From an uncultured Clostridia bacterium (GTDB taxonomy: Bacteria; Bacillota; Clostridia; Oscillospirales; Ruminococcaceae): DNA of 64,000 nt. The stretch spans positions 62,001 through 126,000 of the forward strand of contig CANQLI010000002.1 of assembly GCA_947624675.1 (NCBI GenBank), written 5' to 3'. Within the stretch, counting starts at the first letter, position 1. Every line of letters begins with the position of its first letter. A model generated the notes under the pieces. It worked only from the letters and a program-made list of their open reading frames with translations, did not search any database and had not been told where the DNA came from. This document shows positions 7,117 through 16,110 of the stretch, one piece after another. Position numbers and translations under genes: made by a program.

Positions 7117-8775
7117 TTAGATAACCTCAAAATGCTTCAAAGCATCTTTGATTGCCTCAACCTTTTCTGGGGTCGGATGTTTCCTCGGCTGTTTCAATTC
7201 CTCTACCGCATTTGGAGCATCATACATCGGCAAACCCAAATTCCTCTTTACCTCTGCGATATATGCGGTATGTACCTTGAAGCCGTATTTAGCTTCTATG
7301 TACTCCTTAATCATTTTATAGGTAACTCGCTCTTTGGGCTTGTATGCTGCGGCTCTTTTAGCGATATTATCAAGTGGCACTTTGCCCTCACCTTCACCAA
7401 ACTCCACTTTTACGTTGATTACGCTATCAGGTTTTTTGTGGGAAAGCATTACAACCGTCTCCACCTTCGCTGTTCTAGGAAACAAGTCATATGCCTCCGC
7501 TTTTTTAAGCTCATATCCTCTTGCGCAAATATATGAAATATCCCTTGCCGCAGTTGACGGATTGCACGAAACCATAACTATTTTTTTCGATGACATCTTA
7601 AGCATTGCGTCAAGCGTTCGCTTGTCACAGCCCTTTCTCGCCGGGTCCGCAATTATAACGCTCGGAGAAATGCCAACGGATAAAAGCTTGTCAGCTACTT
7701 CTCCTGCATCTCCCTCAAAAAACTCCGCATTATTTATGTCGTTAAGCTCTGCATTCTTTCTTGCATCATTCACAGCTTCGCTTACTATCTCAACACCGAT
7801 AAGCTTTTTTACATCTCTCGCCATCGAAATCCCGATAGTGCCGATGCCACAGTAAAGGTCGAGCAGAATGTCATCCTTTGAGACATCGGCAAACTCGTAG
7901 GCCTTTTTATAAAGCTCCTCAGCCTGAGGAGTGTTCACCTGATAGAATGAACGCGGAGAAATCAAAAAGCTGCTTTCGCACATAATGTCTTTAATATAAC
8001 CATTACCCGAAAAAACAATACTTTTCTTACCTAGAACAACGCTTGTCCTGTCCGAATTTATATTCAGCACACAGGTTTTAGGTGAAAACCTCTTTGAGAC
8101 CTCATCGAACAAAACCTTGTACCTTTCATCGTTATGAGCTGATACAAGGCAAACCATAAGCTCATCTGTGCGGTATCCTCTGCGGATGTAGATATGTCTT
8201 AAAAGTCCTGTGCCTGTTTTCTCATCATATGCAGAGATTTTAAGTTTATCTGCACATTTAGTTACAAACCCGGCAATTTCCGTAAATGTGTCAGGTAAAA
8301 GAGCACAGCTTTGTAACGGGATCACACTATGCGAACGCTTTGAATAAAATCCGAAAACCATTTTTCCTCGTACTTGAGAAACCTTAAACTGTACCTTATT
8401 GCGATAAGCAGTCGGATTGCCTCCGTGTATTTGTATGCCGGAAAGCTCAAGCTTTCCGATTCGCTCAAATGCGTCTATCACAAAGCTCCTCTTAGCCTCA
8501 AGCTCAGCACCATAGCTTATGTGCCTCAGCTCACATCCCCCGCATTGCCCGTGAAGCCCGCAGTCCGGCTCTATCCTATCTAATGACGGCTCTAAAACAG
8601 AATGTATTTCAGCAACAGCATAGCTTTTGAATACCTTTGTAATTTTTACTAAAACGGTGTCTCCGACCGCCGTATATGGAACAAAAACAGCCATACCGTC
8701 ATATCTGCCGACACCGCTGCCCTCATTTGTTATAGACTTTATTTTGAGTGAAATTATGTCGTTTAACTTAAGCAT
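7117..8775 (-). CDS. rlmD: 23S rRNA m5U methyltransferase RlmD with element-derived C-terminal tail
   Basis: A 552-residue SAM-dependent methyltransferase of the TrmA/RumA family that makes 5-methyluridine in 23S rRNA. The N-terminus is a TRAM domain; a 4Fe-4S cysteine cluster follows (CGLHGQCGGC). The SAM site is LDLYCGIGTIG and the catalytic cysteine is in VSCNPST. The usual family end is near VETVVMLSHK (~447), yet 105 more residues follow, including VTYKMIKEYIEAKYGFKV, a helical tail I associate with conjugative-element insertions at this gene. The start overlaps hemZ by 8 nt. Whether the tail alters activity is unknown. Confidence 0.9.
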   Translation of the reverse strand: MLKLNDIISLKIKSITNEGSGVGRYDGMAVFVPYTAVGDTVLVKITKVFKSYAVAEIHSVLEPSLDRIEPDCGLHGQCGGCELRHISYGAELEAKRSFVIDAFERIGKLELSGIQIHGGNPTAYRNKVQFKVSQVRGKMVFGFYSKRSHSVIPLQSCALLPDTFTEIAGFVTKCADKLKISAYDEKTGTGLLRHIYIRRGYRTDELMVCLVSAHNDERYKVLFDEVSKRFSPKTCVLNINSDRTSVVLGKKSIVFSGNGYIKDIMCESSFLISPRSFYQVNTPQAEELYKKAYEFADVSKDDILLDLYCGIGTIGISMARDVKKLIGVEIVSEAVNDARKNAELNDINNAEFFEGDAGEVADKLLSVGISPSVIIADPARKGCDKRTLDAMLKMSSKKIVMVSCNPSTAARDISYICARGYELKKAEAYDLFPRTAKVETVVMLSHKKPDSVINVKVEFGEGEGKVPLDNIAKRAAAYKPKERVTYKMIKEYIEAKYGFKVHTAYIAEVKRNLGLPMYDAPNAVEELKQPRKHPTPEKVEAIKDALKHFEVI

Positions 8776-10261
8776 TTACATAAAACCTTTCGATCTCGTC
8801 CTTCTTTTTTAACATCAAATCAAAATTATTGTTGTAATCGACTGCGTACTTGTAGTTAAAGATACGCTCCAATCGCTTTCCATTCCGATCTACTAGCTTA
8901 GTAGAGGCTCCTGCACCTAGAGCAATAACTGTTTTAGATTCTTCCATTATATAAATATTGTAAAGCGACTGAGTTCCGCCCTTTTCCCATCCGATGTTTT
9001 CAAGGTTTCCCACCATATTTTTCTGCCTGTAAAGATAATACGGAGAATATCCGTTTTCTGATAGTGTCTTTGTAGCGTATTCGACCATTTCTCCTGCCGG
9101 ATTTTTGAGTACATCTAGCTGTGAGTTTAAGTTTATGTTTGATGCCCGCTTTACGGAAAGAGTATGCACAGTTATATTCTCTGGAGCAAGCTCAATAATA
9201 CCGTTAATAGTCCGTTTAAAACTATCAACAGTATCTGTTGGCAGCCCCGCTATAAGATCGGTGTTGATCATATCAAATCCGACCTTTCTCGCAAGAAAAA
9301 AGCTATTGTAGAAATCATCAACTGTATGCCTTCGTCCTATCGCTTTTAAAACACTGTCGCTAAGAGTCTGAGGATTTATAGAGATCCTGTTTGCGCCGCA
9401 GTCCTTTATTGTGATAAGCTTGTCCTCAGTTATTGTGTCGGCTCTTCCGGCTTCAACTGTAAACTCTCTTATATGCGACATATCAAAGCACTCGGATATT
9501 TTAGTCATAACGATCCTCAGCATATCAGCCGAAAGAGTTGTAGGTGTACCACCGCCGATATACACCGTATCGAGTATAAGTCCCGTGCGCTTTATGATAT
9601 TAGCTGTGTACTCTATCTCAACAAGAAGATTTTTTACATATTCCCCTATCTGGTCTGAAGCTTTTTCAATAGACTGTGAAACAAAAGAACAGTATGAACA
9701 TCTCGTGGGGCAAAAAGGAATTGATATATAAAGGTCAAAAGCTTTTTCGTTTGTACTTTTTAAAATATCTCTTTGTGCGTAAGCTGTTCTCAGCGCAATG
9801 TCAGCCTTATTATCGCTGACATAAAAATCATTTATGAGACGAGTCTTTATTTCACTTTGACTAAATCCCTGACTTAGCATCTCATTAACTCTTTTTACGG
9901 GCCGTACTCCTGTTATAACTCCCCACTCAGGAATTATCCCGGTTATCCGGCACATAGCTTTGAATAAAAGCTTTGAGAGTATAAATTCTCCGCCGTCATC
10001 AGGCATATCGCATTTATCAACAAGCTTAGTTTCACTTTCCCGGGAATCACCGATAAAACATAAGACGCTGAAATACACCGCGTCTTTATCAACTCTTTTT
10101 TCGGCAATTATCCTGTCACCGTCTATGCTCAAGGCGTTCTCACCATCATAAACAAAAGAAAAACGAGTTGCAGGTATAAACAGCTTTAAAACGCTCTCAA
10201 GCTCGTACTTATAGCTGTGACCGCAAAAAATTACTGTCAAATCAAAAACATTCCCTTTCAA
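8768..10261 (-). CDS. hemZ: HemZ-type radical SAM coproporphyrinogen dehydrogenase-like protein
   Basis: A 497-residue radical SAM enzyme of the HemN/HemZ group, which oxidises coproporphyrinogen III without oxygen or acts in related haem chemistry. The N-terminal ~150 residues are the HemZ-specific region (ITGVRPVKRVNEML). The radical SAM cysteine motif is CPTRCSYC (~residues 188-195), followed by the SAM-binding GGGTPTTL. No other haem genes are in the window, so the substrate is inferred from the family. The start appears to be TTG, overlapping the stop of the upstream MBL gene, so the two are coupled; the exact start is uncertain. Confidence 0.88.
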   Translation of the reverse strand: MKGNVFDLTVIFCGHSYKYELESVLKLFIPATRFSFVYDGENALSIDGDRIIAEKRVDKDAVYFSVLCFIGDSRESETKLVDKCDMPDDGGEFILSKLLFKAMCRITGIIPEWGVITGVRPVKRVNEMLSQGFSQSEIKTRLINDFYVSDNKADIALRTAYAQRDILKSTNEKAFDLYISIPFCPTRCSYCSFVSQSIEKASDQIGEYVKNLLVEIEYTANIIKRTGLILDTVYIGGGTPTTLSADMLRIVMTKISECFDMSHIREFTVEAGRADTITEDKLITIKDCGANRISINPQTLSDSVLKAIGRRHTVDDFYNSFFLARKVGFDMINTDLIAGLPTDTVDSFKRTINGIIELAPENITVHTLSVKRASNINLNSQLDVLKNPAGEMVEYATKTLSENGYSPYYLYRQKNMVGNLENIGWEKGGTQSLYNIYIMEESKTVIALGAGASTKLVDRNGKRLERIFNYKYAVDYNNNFDLMLKKKDEIERFYVNA

Positions 10262-10890
10262 AATCTGTTGTTCAAGAGGTACGGGTTATACTTTTTTTCA
10301 AACGAAAGCTCGGTAGGAGCGCCGTGTCCCGGATATATTCTGTAATTTCCCGTAAGCTCGGACAGCTTTTTAAGCGACTTAAAAAGCGTTTCCTCATCTC
10401 CGTCAGGCATATCGCATCTCCCTACTGACATCTCAAAAAGCGTATCGCCCGAAAAAATCACATTTTCCGCAATATAGCACACTCCGCCGCTCGTGTGACC
10501 TGGTGTGTGCATTACCCTAAATGATATTTCATCAAGCGTTATCACATCGCCGTCGGCAACAGTTGTTTCGTTATTAAACGGGATAAAATTCTTAATCCCG
10601 AAAAAGTCCGCAACGCTTAAATACGAGCTTTTAAGCTTCGGAGCATCCAGCTCGTGTATATATACCGCCGCACCCGTTTTTTCGTAAATCTCGGCAGCAG
10701 CCATAATGTGGTCAAAATGCCCGTGAGTAAGTAAAACAGCCTTAAGCTGTTCATTGTTTTTATCAAGAGCCGACAAGATAGACTTCGCATCAATCGGCGC
10801 ATCAATAAGAGCCGCATTATTGCTTTTACTTACAACTGCATAGCAATTTGCTGCATACGGTGACGGCTGCTCAATTTTATATACCTTCAT
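10258..10890 (-). CDS. MBL-fold metallohydrolase (glyoxalase II-like)
   Basis: A 210-residue metallo-beta-lactamase-fold hydrolase. The zinc motif is THGHFDHI, with further ligands in MHTPGHTSGG and FSGDTLF and a final IYPGHGAPT. It belongs to the YqgX-like small hydrolases that often act as hydroxyacylglutathione hydrolase-type thioesterases; no substrate can be read from sequence. The start at 10890 is preferred because GGTGG lies 5 bases before the ATG; a GTG five codons upstream would overlap the end of relA. It is in a tight operon with relA/spoT and hemZ. Confidence 0.85.
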   Translation of the reverse strand: MKVYKIEQPSPYAANCYAVVSKSNNAALIDAPIDAKSILSALDKNNEQLKAVLLTHGHFDHIMAAAEIYEKTGAAVYIHELDAPKLKSSYLSVADFFGIKNFIPFNNETTVADGDVITLDEISFRVMHTPGHTSGGVCYIAENVIFSGDTLFEMSVGRCDMPDGDEETLFKSLKKLSELTGNYRIYPGHGAPTELSFEKKYNPYLLNNRF

Positions 10891-10901
10891 ATCATCCACC
10901 G

Positions 10902-13103
10902 TCACTTGTTAAGTCGGTCTACCGACAAAACGCTATCTATCTTTCTTATCTTCTGCATAAGTCCCTCAAGCTGCTCTCTTCCTGCAATGGAAACGGTCAC
11001 TATCACATTTGCGTTTCCGTTTTTTAGCTCTCTGCCTGTTGCTTCGTGCATCTGTATCCTGAGCGTTGATATAGTATTAACAATATCCGCCATAAGTCCG
11101 ATCCTGTCGTGTGCAACTATATCAAGCGTAGCGCTGAAATAGGTAGTAGAGCGTTCCTCAGCCCAGGACACCTCTATCCATCTGTCCGCAAGCTCAGGGT
11201 CATCCTTTTGTAAAAGATAGTTTGAACAGTCACACTTGTGAACGGAAATGCCGTGACCCTTTGTTATAAACCCGACTATCTCGTCCCCGGGAAGCGGAGT
11301 GCAGCACTTAGCAAGCTTTACGACACAATCTCCGATTCCGTCAACTATTATACCGCTGGAGCTGCTTGATACAGAGTTTTGCGAAGGCTGAATCGTCTTA
11401 GGCTTATTGCTGCTTTGATCGACATATTTTTTGTTATAGCTTTGCTTAAGTTTTGGTATTATCTTCGATATGGTAACTCCGCCATATCCTATTGCCGCAA
11501 AAAAGTCGTCGAGCGTTTCACAGTTATGGCGCTTCAGATCCTGCTCCAAAAGCTCCTTAAGCTCCTCATCATCGAGATGTATCATATTTCGTCTCAGCTC
11601 TCGCCTTAACTCATTTCTTCCCTCAAAGATGTTTTCTTCCCGTCGCTCCTTTTTAAACCATGAGCGTATTTTTGATCTCGCCTCATTTGTCGTGCATATC
11701 TTGAGCCACGATCTGCTCGGGCCGTGATTTTCGTCCTTTGAGGTTATTATCTCGACTATTTCGCCCGTCTTTATTATATGATCGATAGACACCATTTTGT
11801 TGTCCACCTTGGCTCCTGTCATTCTGTGTCCGACCTGTGTGTGGATAGCATATGCAAAATCAATAACAGTAGCGCCGAGCGGAAGCGAGATCATATCACC
11901 TTTGGGCGTATACGCAAAAATATCTTCCGGAGCAAGGTCGGTTTTAATCGTTCTTACTATCTCCTCAACATCATCCGATTCCTTCTGCGCTTCAAGAATT
12001 TTTCTTATCCAGTTTAAACGCTCATCGTTTTTTGTCTTTCCGGAGATTCCCTCCTTGTACTTCCAGTGTGCCGCGATACCGTACTCAGCAGTGCGGTGCA
12101 TTTCCCATGTCCTTATCTGCACCTCAAAAACTATTCCCTCTTTTCCGATAACGGTAGTGTGAAGCGACTGATACATATTGGATTTAGGCGTCGATATATA
12201 GTCCTTGAACCTATTTGGTATAGGCTTAAACATATCGTGGATTATTCCGAGCACTCCGTAACATTCTGTCACGGTTTTGACGATAACTCTTACAGCATAT
12301 CTGTCGTATATCTGGTCTAAGTCCTTTCCGTCACGGTAAACCTTTTTGTATATTCCGTAATTGGATTTCACACGCCCGTCGATGTATGGAACAGGGTCAA
12401 AATCCTTTGCCAGTCTGTCGGCAATTTTTTTCTTTATACTTTCAATAATAGCCTCTCTCTGATCCCTGCGAAGCATCATCTGCTTTTCTATTTCCTCATA
12501 GGCGTATGGGTCTAAGAACTGAAACGCAAGATCCTCAAGCTCTTCTTTGATCTGTCTTATACCGAGCCTGTGAGCAAGCGGCGCATATATATTCATCGTT
12601 TCAAGAGCTGTTGCCCTTCTCTTCACATCGGTGCGGTAATGAAGCGTGCGCATATTGTGGAGCCTGTCGCATAGCTTTATTAAGATCACCCTTATATCCT
12701 GACTTGTCGCAAGAATTATCTTTCTTATGTTCTCAGCCTGCTGCTCCTCCTTCGTCGCCATAGGTATCTTTCCGAGCTTTGTAACTCCGTCAACCAGCAT
12801 AGCAACATCAGGTCCAAAGTCCTTTGAAAGCTCATCCAATGTATAGTCGGTATCCTCGACCGTGTCGTGGAGGAATGCCGCACATATCGTGTCGGTGTCC
12901 ATTCCAAGGCTAAGAGCGATATACGCTACCGCCAGCGGATGAGTTATATACGGCTCGCCCGAATCACGCTTCTGATCCTTATGAAGCCTATCGGCAGTCT
13001 CATATGCACGAACTATTTTGTCAAGGTCGTATTTCTTATCCTCTTTTGTTATTTTCTCGATAAAAGCATCAATAGTGTAAACAGGCTGAGCCAACCCCAT
13101 CAT
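10902..13103 (-). CDS. relA: Bifunctional (p)ppGpp synthetase/hydrolase, RelA/SpoT (Rel) family
   Basis: A 733-residue long Rel enzyme that makes and degrades the stringent-response alarmone. Domains in order are an HD hydrolase (~40-200, with THPLAVA and FLHDTVEDTDYT), the synthetase (~235-350, with DYISTPKSNMYQSLHT), a TGS domain (~395-455, DIFAYTPKGDMISLPLG), a zinc-finger/helical region (CCTPLPGDEIVGF) and a C-terminal ACT domain (DIVAHDRIGLMADIV). The HD residues are intact, so hydrolysis is likely. AAGGAG directly abuts the annotated ATG, so translation may begin at the TTG three codons later (13094). It lies between recJ and the MBL gene. Confidence 0.95.
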   Translation of the reverse strand: MMGLAQPVYTIDAFIEKITKEDKKYDLDKIVRAYETADRLHKDQKRDSGEPYITHPLAVAYIALSLGMDTDTICAAFLHDTVEDTDYTLDELSKDFGPDVAMLVDGVTKLGKIPMATKEEQQAENIRKIILATSQDIRVILIKLCDRLHNMRTLHYRTDVKRRATALETMNIYAPLAHRLGIRQIKEELEDLAFQFLDPYAYEEIEKQMMLRRDQREAIIESIKKKIADRLAKDFDPVPYIDGRVKSNYGIYKKVYRDGKDLDQIYDRYAVRVIVKTVTECYGVLGIIHDMFKPIPNRFKDYISTPKSNMYQSLHTTVIGKEGIVFEVQIRTWEMHRTAEYGIAAHWKYKEGISGKTKNDERLNWIRKILEAQKESDDVEEIVRTIKTDLAPEDIFAYTPKGDMISLPLGATVIDFAYAIHTQVGHRMTGAKVDNKMVSIDHIIKTGEIVEIITSKDENHGPSRSWLKICTTNEARSKIRSWFKKERREENIFEGRNELRRELRRNMIHLDDEELKELLEQDLKRHNCETLDDFFAAIGYGGVTISKIIPKLKQSYNKKYVDQSSNKPKTIQPSQNSVSSSSSGIIVDGIGDCVVKLAKCCTPLPGDEIVGFITKGHGISVHKCDCSNYLLQKDDPELADRWIEVSWAEERSTTYFSATLDIVAHDRIGLMADIVNTISTLRIQMHEATGRELKNGNANVIVTVSIAGREQLEGLMQKIRKIDSVLSVDRLNK

Positions 13104-13117
13104 CTCCTTATATATAT

Positions 13118-15148
13118 TTATTTTTGAAAGCAGGGAGCTTTCAGAGCATTTAAAATTTTTGAGTTGTTAAGGTCTACCCTCTCAGTAGCTTTTAAAATCT
13201 CCGCCGTTTTTTTCGCGTGGTCAACTTTTGCAAGTTTCATCTCGTCGAAAACATCAAGCGTTATCAGCATTTTTGCAAAGTTTATTCTATACACCGCAAG
13301 CTTATAGTAAAGTCTGTCGAAGCTTGTCTTTTTTAATGCACTCAAAGTTTTGTATACATTTACAAATTCTTCTCTTGTCGGCGTCATAGCCTTAAGATAG
13401 CTGTCGCTCAGTTTTTGTCTGCATACAAAACGCTCATAGGCTCTCTTAGCATTTAAGTATTTATTCTGGTCAAGTCCGCTTAAGCGGTAGTCTATAACCT
13501 TTATGCTAAGAGACTCTTTACCCATATATTCGTTTACCGAAATGTTTACGAGCATATCTATTATGTCATTGACGGAAAACTCAAGCTCTGTGACACGCTT
13601 AAAAAACATCACTGCCTGACCGGTAATACCGTCATATGTAAAGTTTATTTTTACATGATTACCCTTTCCCAAAGAGTAGATATTCGCTACCTTAGCACCG
13701 CGTATCAGAAAAACAGGTTCGCTGTTTCCTTCGCCGAACGGTTCGAGAACACTAAGTGATTTAATGTTGTCAACAGTTAGCTCATCTGCTCTTATAACTG
13801 TATCCGCTGTTAAATAAAGCGGCGGTATCTCATCAAACTCAGTGTTTGCGTACTCAAAAAGAAGCTCGGTAAATCCCTCAATATCACAGGACTTAAGCGA
13901 AAAGCCGCCGGCTTTTTCATGTCCTCCGTACTTTATGAGCTTATCCTCACAGGCAGCAAGCGCATTAAATACATTGAAACCGTCAACACTTCTCACTGAG
14001 CCTGTCGCATTCCCGTCGGGATCAACTGAAATAAGGAATACCGGCTTTTCATATATATTCAAAAGTTTAGCTGCTACAATGCCGATAACTCCGTGATGCC
14101 AGCCCTCGCCCGCAAGAACAAGTACCCTTTCGTACAAAACGCTCGGATTTTTTTCGATAAATGCCAGTATCTCATCATATATCTTAGACTCGGCTTCTTT
14201 TCTCTTTGAGTTTAATGTTATAAGCTCATCTACATATTCTAAAGCATCCTCATCCTCGCTTACAAGCGCATTGAGTGCGGTTATCGCCGAACCGAACCTA
14301 CCCGCAGAATTTATCCTCGGCGCCAGAGTAAATGAAATTGTCTTTGAATCTATTTTGTCCGGGGAAATTCCGCATTTATCAAGCAGTGCGCCAAGTCCTA
14401 TGTTCTCGGTATTTTTAATGCTCTCTATTCCCCTTGTTACGATTATTCTGTTTTCTCCCGTAAGGCTCACTATATCAGCGACCGTTCCTATTGCCGCCAA
14501 AGCCGAATACTCTTCAAGAGCCGCTGTGTAATCGCCTTCACACGCCGCAATAAGCTTAAGCGCCACTCCAACTCCTGCCAGTTCCTTGAAAGCTGAAGGA
14601 CAATCGCTCCTGTGTGGGTCAACAACCGCTATCGCACGCGGAAGCGTATCAGACGGACGGTGGTGATCGGTTATTACAAGCTTCATACCAAGCTCCGCAA
14701 TATATTCCGCTTCGTCAAAAGCAGAAATACCGTTGTCTACCGTTATGATAAGCCCGGCATTCTCGTTGTTGATTTTTTCTATCGCCGTTTTATTAAGTCC
14801 GTATCCCTCACTTCTTTCAGGGATATAACAGATAACATCAGCGCCCATCATCTGAAGATAAGAGTAAAGTATAGCCGTTGCTGTTACTCCGTCACAATCG
14901 TAATCGCCGTAAATACATATCTTCTCCCCATTTTGAACCGCATCGTTTACAGCATCCGCCGCTTTATCCATATCAATGAGTTCAAAGGGGTCCTCAAGCT
15001 CTCTAAGATTAAAAAAATCCCTCAGGCTTTCAATATCATTAAATCCTCTGGCAGACAGAATTTTCGCAGCCGTTTTGGAAAGATCCGTCTTTTCGACTAT
15101 ATTCTGAACTGCCACATCATCAGACTTTTTAACGATCCACTGTTTCAT
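13118..15148 (-). CDS. recJ: Single-stranded-DNA-specific exonuclease RecJ
   Basis: A 676-residue DHH-family 5'-3' exonuclease for recombination and mismatch repair. The phosphoesterase motifs are present: DYDCDGVTATAIL (~80-92), the DHH box VITDHHRPSD (~158) and a DHHA1-type glycine motif KYGGHEKAGGFSL (~400). An OB-fold and a helical C-terminus follow. It is the first gene of the operon that continues with relA, and a strong promoter lies 50-80 bp upstream. The ribosome-binding site is poor, and the length is within the family range. Confidence 0.93.
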   Translation of the reverse strand: MKQWIVKKSDDVAVQNIVEKTDLSKTAAKILSARGFNDIESLRDFFNLRELEDPFELIDMDKAADAVNDAVQNGEKICIYGDYDCDGVTATAILYSYLQMMGADVICYIPERSEGYGLNKTAIEKINNENAGLIITVDNGISAFDEAEYIAELGMKLVITDHHRPSDTLPRAIAVVDPHRSDCPSAFKELAGVGVALKLIAACEGDYTAALEEYSALAAIGTVADIVSLTGENRIIVTRGIESIKNTENIGLGALLDKCGISPDKIDSKTISFTLAPRINSAGRFGSAITALNALVSEDEDALEYVDELITLNSKRKEAESKIYDEILAFIEKNPSVLYERVLVLAGEGWHHGVIGIVAAKLLNIYEKPVFLISVDPDGNATGSVRSVDGFNVFNALAACEDKLIKYGGHEKAGGFSLKSCDIEGFTELLFEYANTEFDEIPPLYLTADTVIRADELTVDNIKSLSVLEPFGEGNSEPVFLIRGAKVANIYSLGKGNHVKINFTYDGITGQAVMFFKRVTELEFSVNDIIDMLVNISVNEYMGKESLSIKVIDYRLSGLDQNKYLNAKRAYERFVCRQKLSDSYLKAMTPTREEFVNVYKTLSALKKTSFDRLYYKLAVYRINFAKMLITLDVFDEMKLAKVDHAKKTAEILKATERVDLNNSKILNALKAPCFQK

Positions 15149-15197
15149 TTAACACCGTAATTTCCTCTCAGATATATTTAATGTTACAGATATTTAA

Positions 15198-15226
15198 ATT
15201 ATATCACACATAAAAATCGTTTTCAA
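15198..15226 (-). promoter_or_regulatory. Promoter of the recJ-relA-MBL-hemZ-rlmD operon
   Basis: On the minus strand, TTGAAA (15221-15226) and a perfect TATAAT (15198-15203) are 17 bp apart, about 50 bp before the recJ start. Confidence 0.8.
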
Positions 15227-15382
15227 TACATTTAAATCAATTTTTTACCTTTTGCTGTCGCTATATCTTTTAAGCATCTCGGTTTAAAATTGAAAACAGA
15301 AGTACGCTGAAAATGTTAAAATTTAAATGCTTGAAAATTGTTTTTTTCAGCTCCCTCTACTAACAGCGCAGAATCAGGAAAA

Positions 15383-15402
15383 AATGTACGCAAACGTACA
15401 TT
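15383..15402. promoter_or_regulatory. Perfect palindrome, possible operator
   Basis: Arms AATGTACG and CGTACATT are separated by CAAA, giving 8-bp perfect dyad symmetry in an otherwise AT-rich gap. It lies some 235 bp upstream of recJ and 250 bp upstream of nfeD. A binding site for a dimeric regulator is plausible but unproven; no T tract follows, so it is not a terminator. Confidence 0.4.
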
Positions 15403-15654
15403 CTTCATAAAATATCTTATGTTTTGTAACAAAATGTTTACAATATTCATAGTCTGTTAATATTCATCATTTCAATGTAATCCTGTTCAGCAAAAATAAC
15501 AAGCTAAAATTTTTACATCTCAACAAGACTCAGATAAAAACAAAATTTACAATAATAATCTGCTAAAAATTTTTTTACCGTCTGCGGTTATTTCTATTTA
15601 CATTTTATAAATAATGTGCTATCATTATTTTATAGAATATTTGGAGGTGTTCTG

Positions 15655-16110
15655 ATGGTTTACTTATGGGCAGGCGCTTTCATCGTGTTTATGATTCTTG
15701 AGATTTCAACATCAATGGCGCTTGTTTCTATCTGGTTTTCAGCTGCGGCTCTTATAACATTGATCGTAAGTCTTTTTGTCGAGTCTCAAATCGCTCAGTG
15801 TATAATTTTTGTTGCGATGTCAGCCGTACTTCTTGTTCTTACAAGACCATTTGTAAACAAGCTCAAAAAAAAGCATATTGAAACTAACGCTTTACTTGAC
15901 ATCGGAAAGCGTGCTACTGTTACTAAGGAGATCGACAACGACAAGGCTCCCGGACGCGTCAGACTTGACGGGGTCGATTGGACGGCGATCTCATCAGACG
16001 GAAGTAAATTTCCTGTCGGTGCGACCGTTATTGTTGACGGAATTGACGGTGCGAAGCTATATGTTTCAAATCCGCAAAATAAAACTGACATACATATAGG
16101 AAAGGAATGA
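15655..16110 (+). CDS. Short NfeD-like membrane protein
   Basis: A 151-residue NfeD1b-type protein. Two or three N-terminal transmembrane helices (about residues 4-70) are followed by a C-terminal OB-fold of ~80 residues (DIGKRATVTKEI through GATVIVDGIDGAKLYV). The ATG at 15655 is chosen because GGAGGTG lies 5 bases upstream; the frame is open 13 codons further but without a site. Its stop overlaps the next gene by four bases (ATGA). NfeD proteins pair with SPFH proteins in membrane microdomains, as the neighbour shows here. Confidence 0.88.
   Translation: MVYLWAGAFIVFMILEISTSMALVSIWFSAAALITLIVSLFVESQIAQCIIFVAMSAVLLVLTRPFVNKLKKKHIETNALLDIGKRATVTKEIDNDKAPGRVRLDGVDWTAISSDGSKFPVGATVIVDGIDGAKLYVSNPQNKTDIHIGKE

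Larger units (their letters stand above)
1..7434. mobile_element. Right-hand end of an integrative conjugative element inserted at rlmD
   Basis: The segment carries ParA/ParB, a large LPXTG-type thioester adhesin and several small proteins of the kind found in clostridial conjugative transposons, and it is clearly richer in G+C than the chromosome that follows. It ends against the 3' end of rlmD, a known integration target for Firmicutes elements. No integrase, relaxase or second attachment site is in the window, so the element type and its left end cannot be named. The boundary is placed where the RlmD core gives way to an extra C-terminal tail, which is an inference. Confidence 0.7.
15149..15654. 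other. 506-bp AT-rich divergent intergenic region
   Basis: This gap separates divergently transcribed recJ and nfeD. It holds the recJ promoter (15198-15226), a perfect palindrome (15383-15402) and a plausible weak plus-strand promoter near 15597-15625 (TTTACA, 17 bp, TATCAT). The rest is AT-rich, and no coding frame is convincing. Confidence 0.6.
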
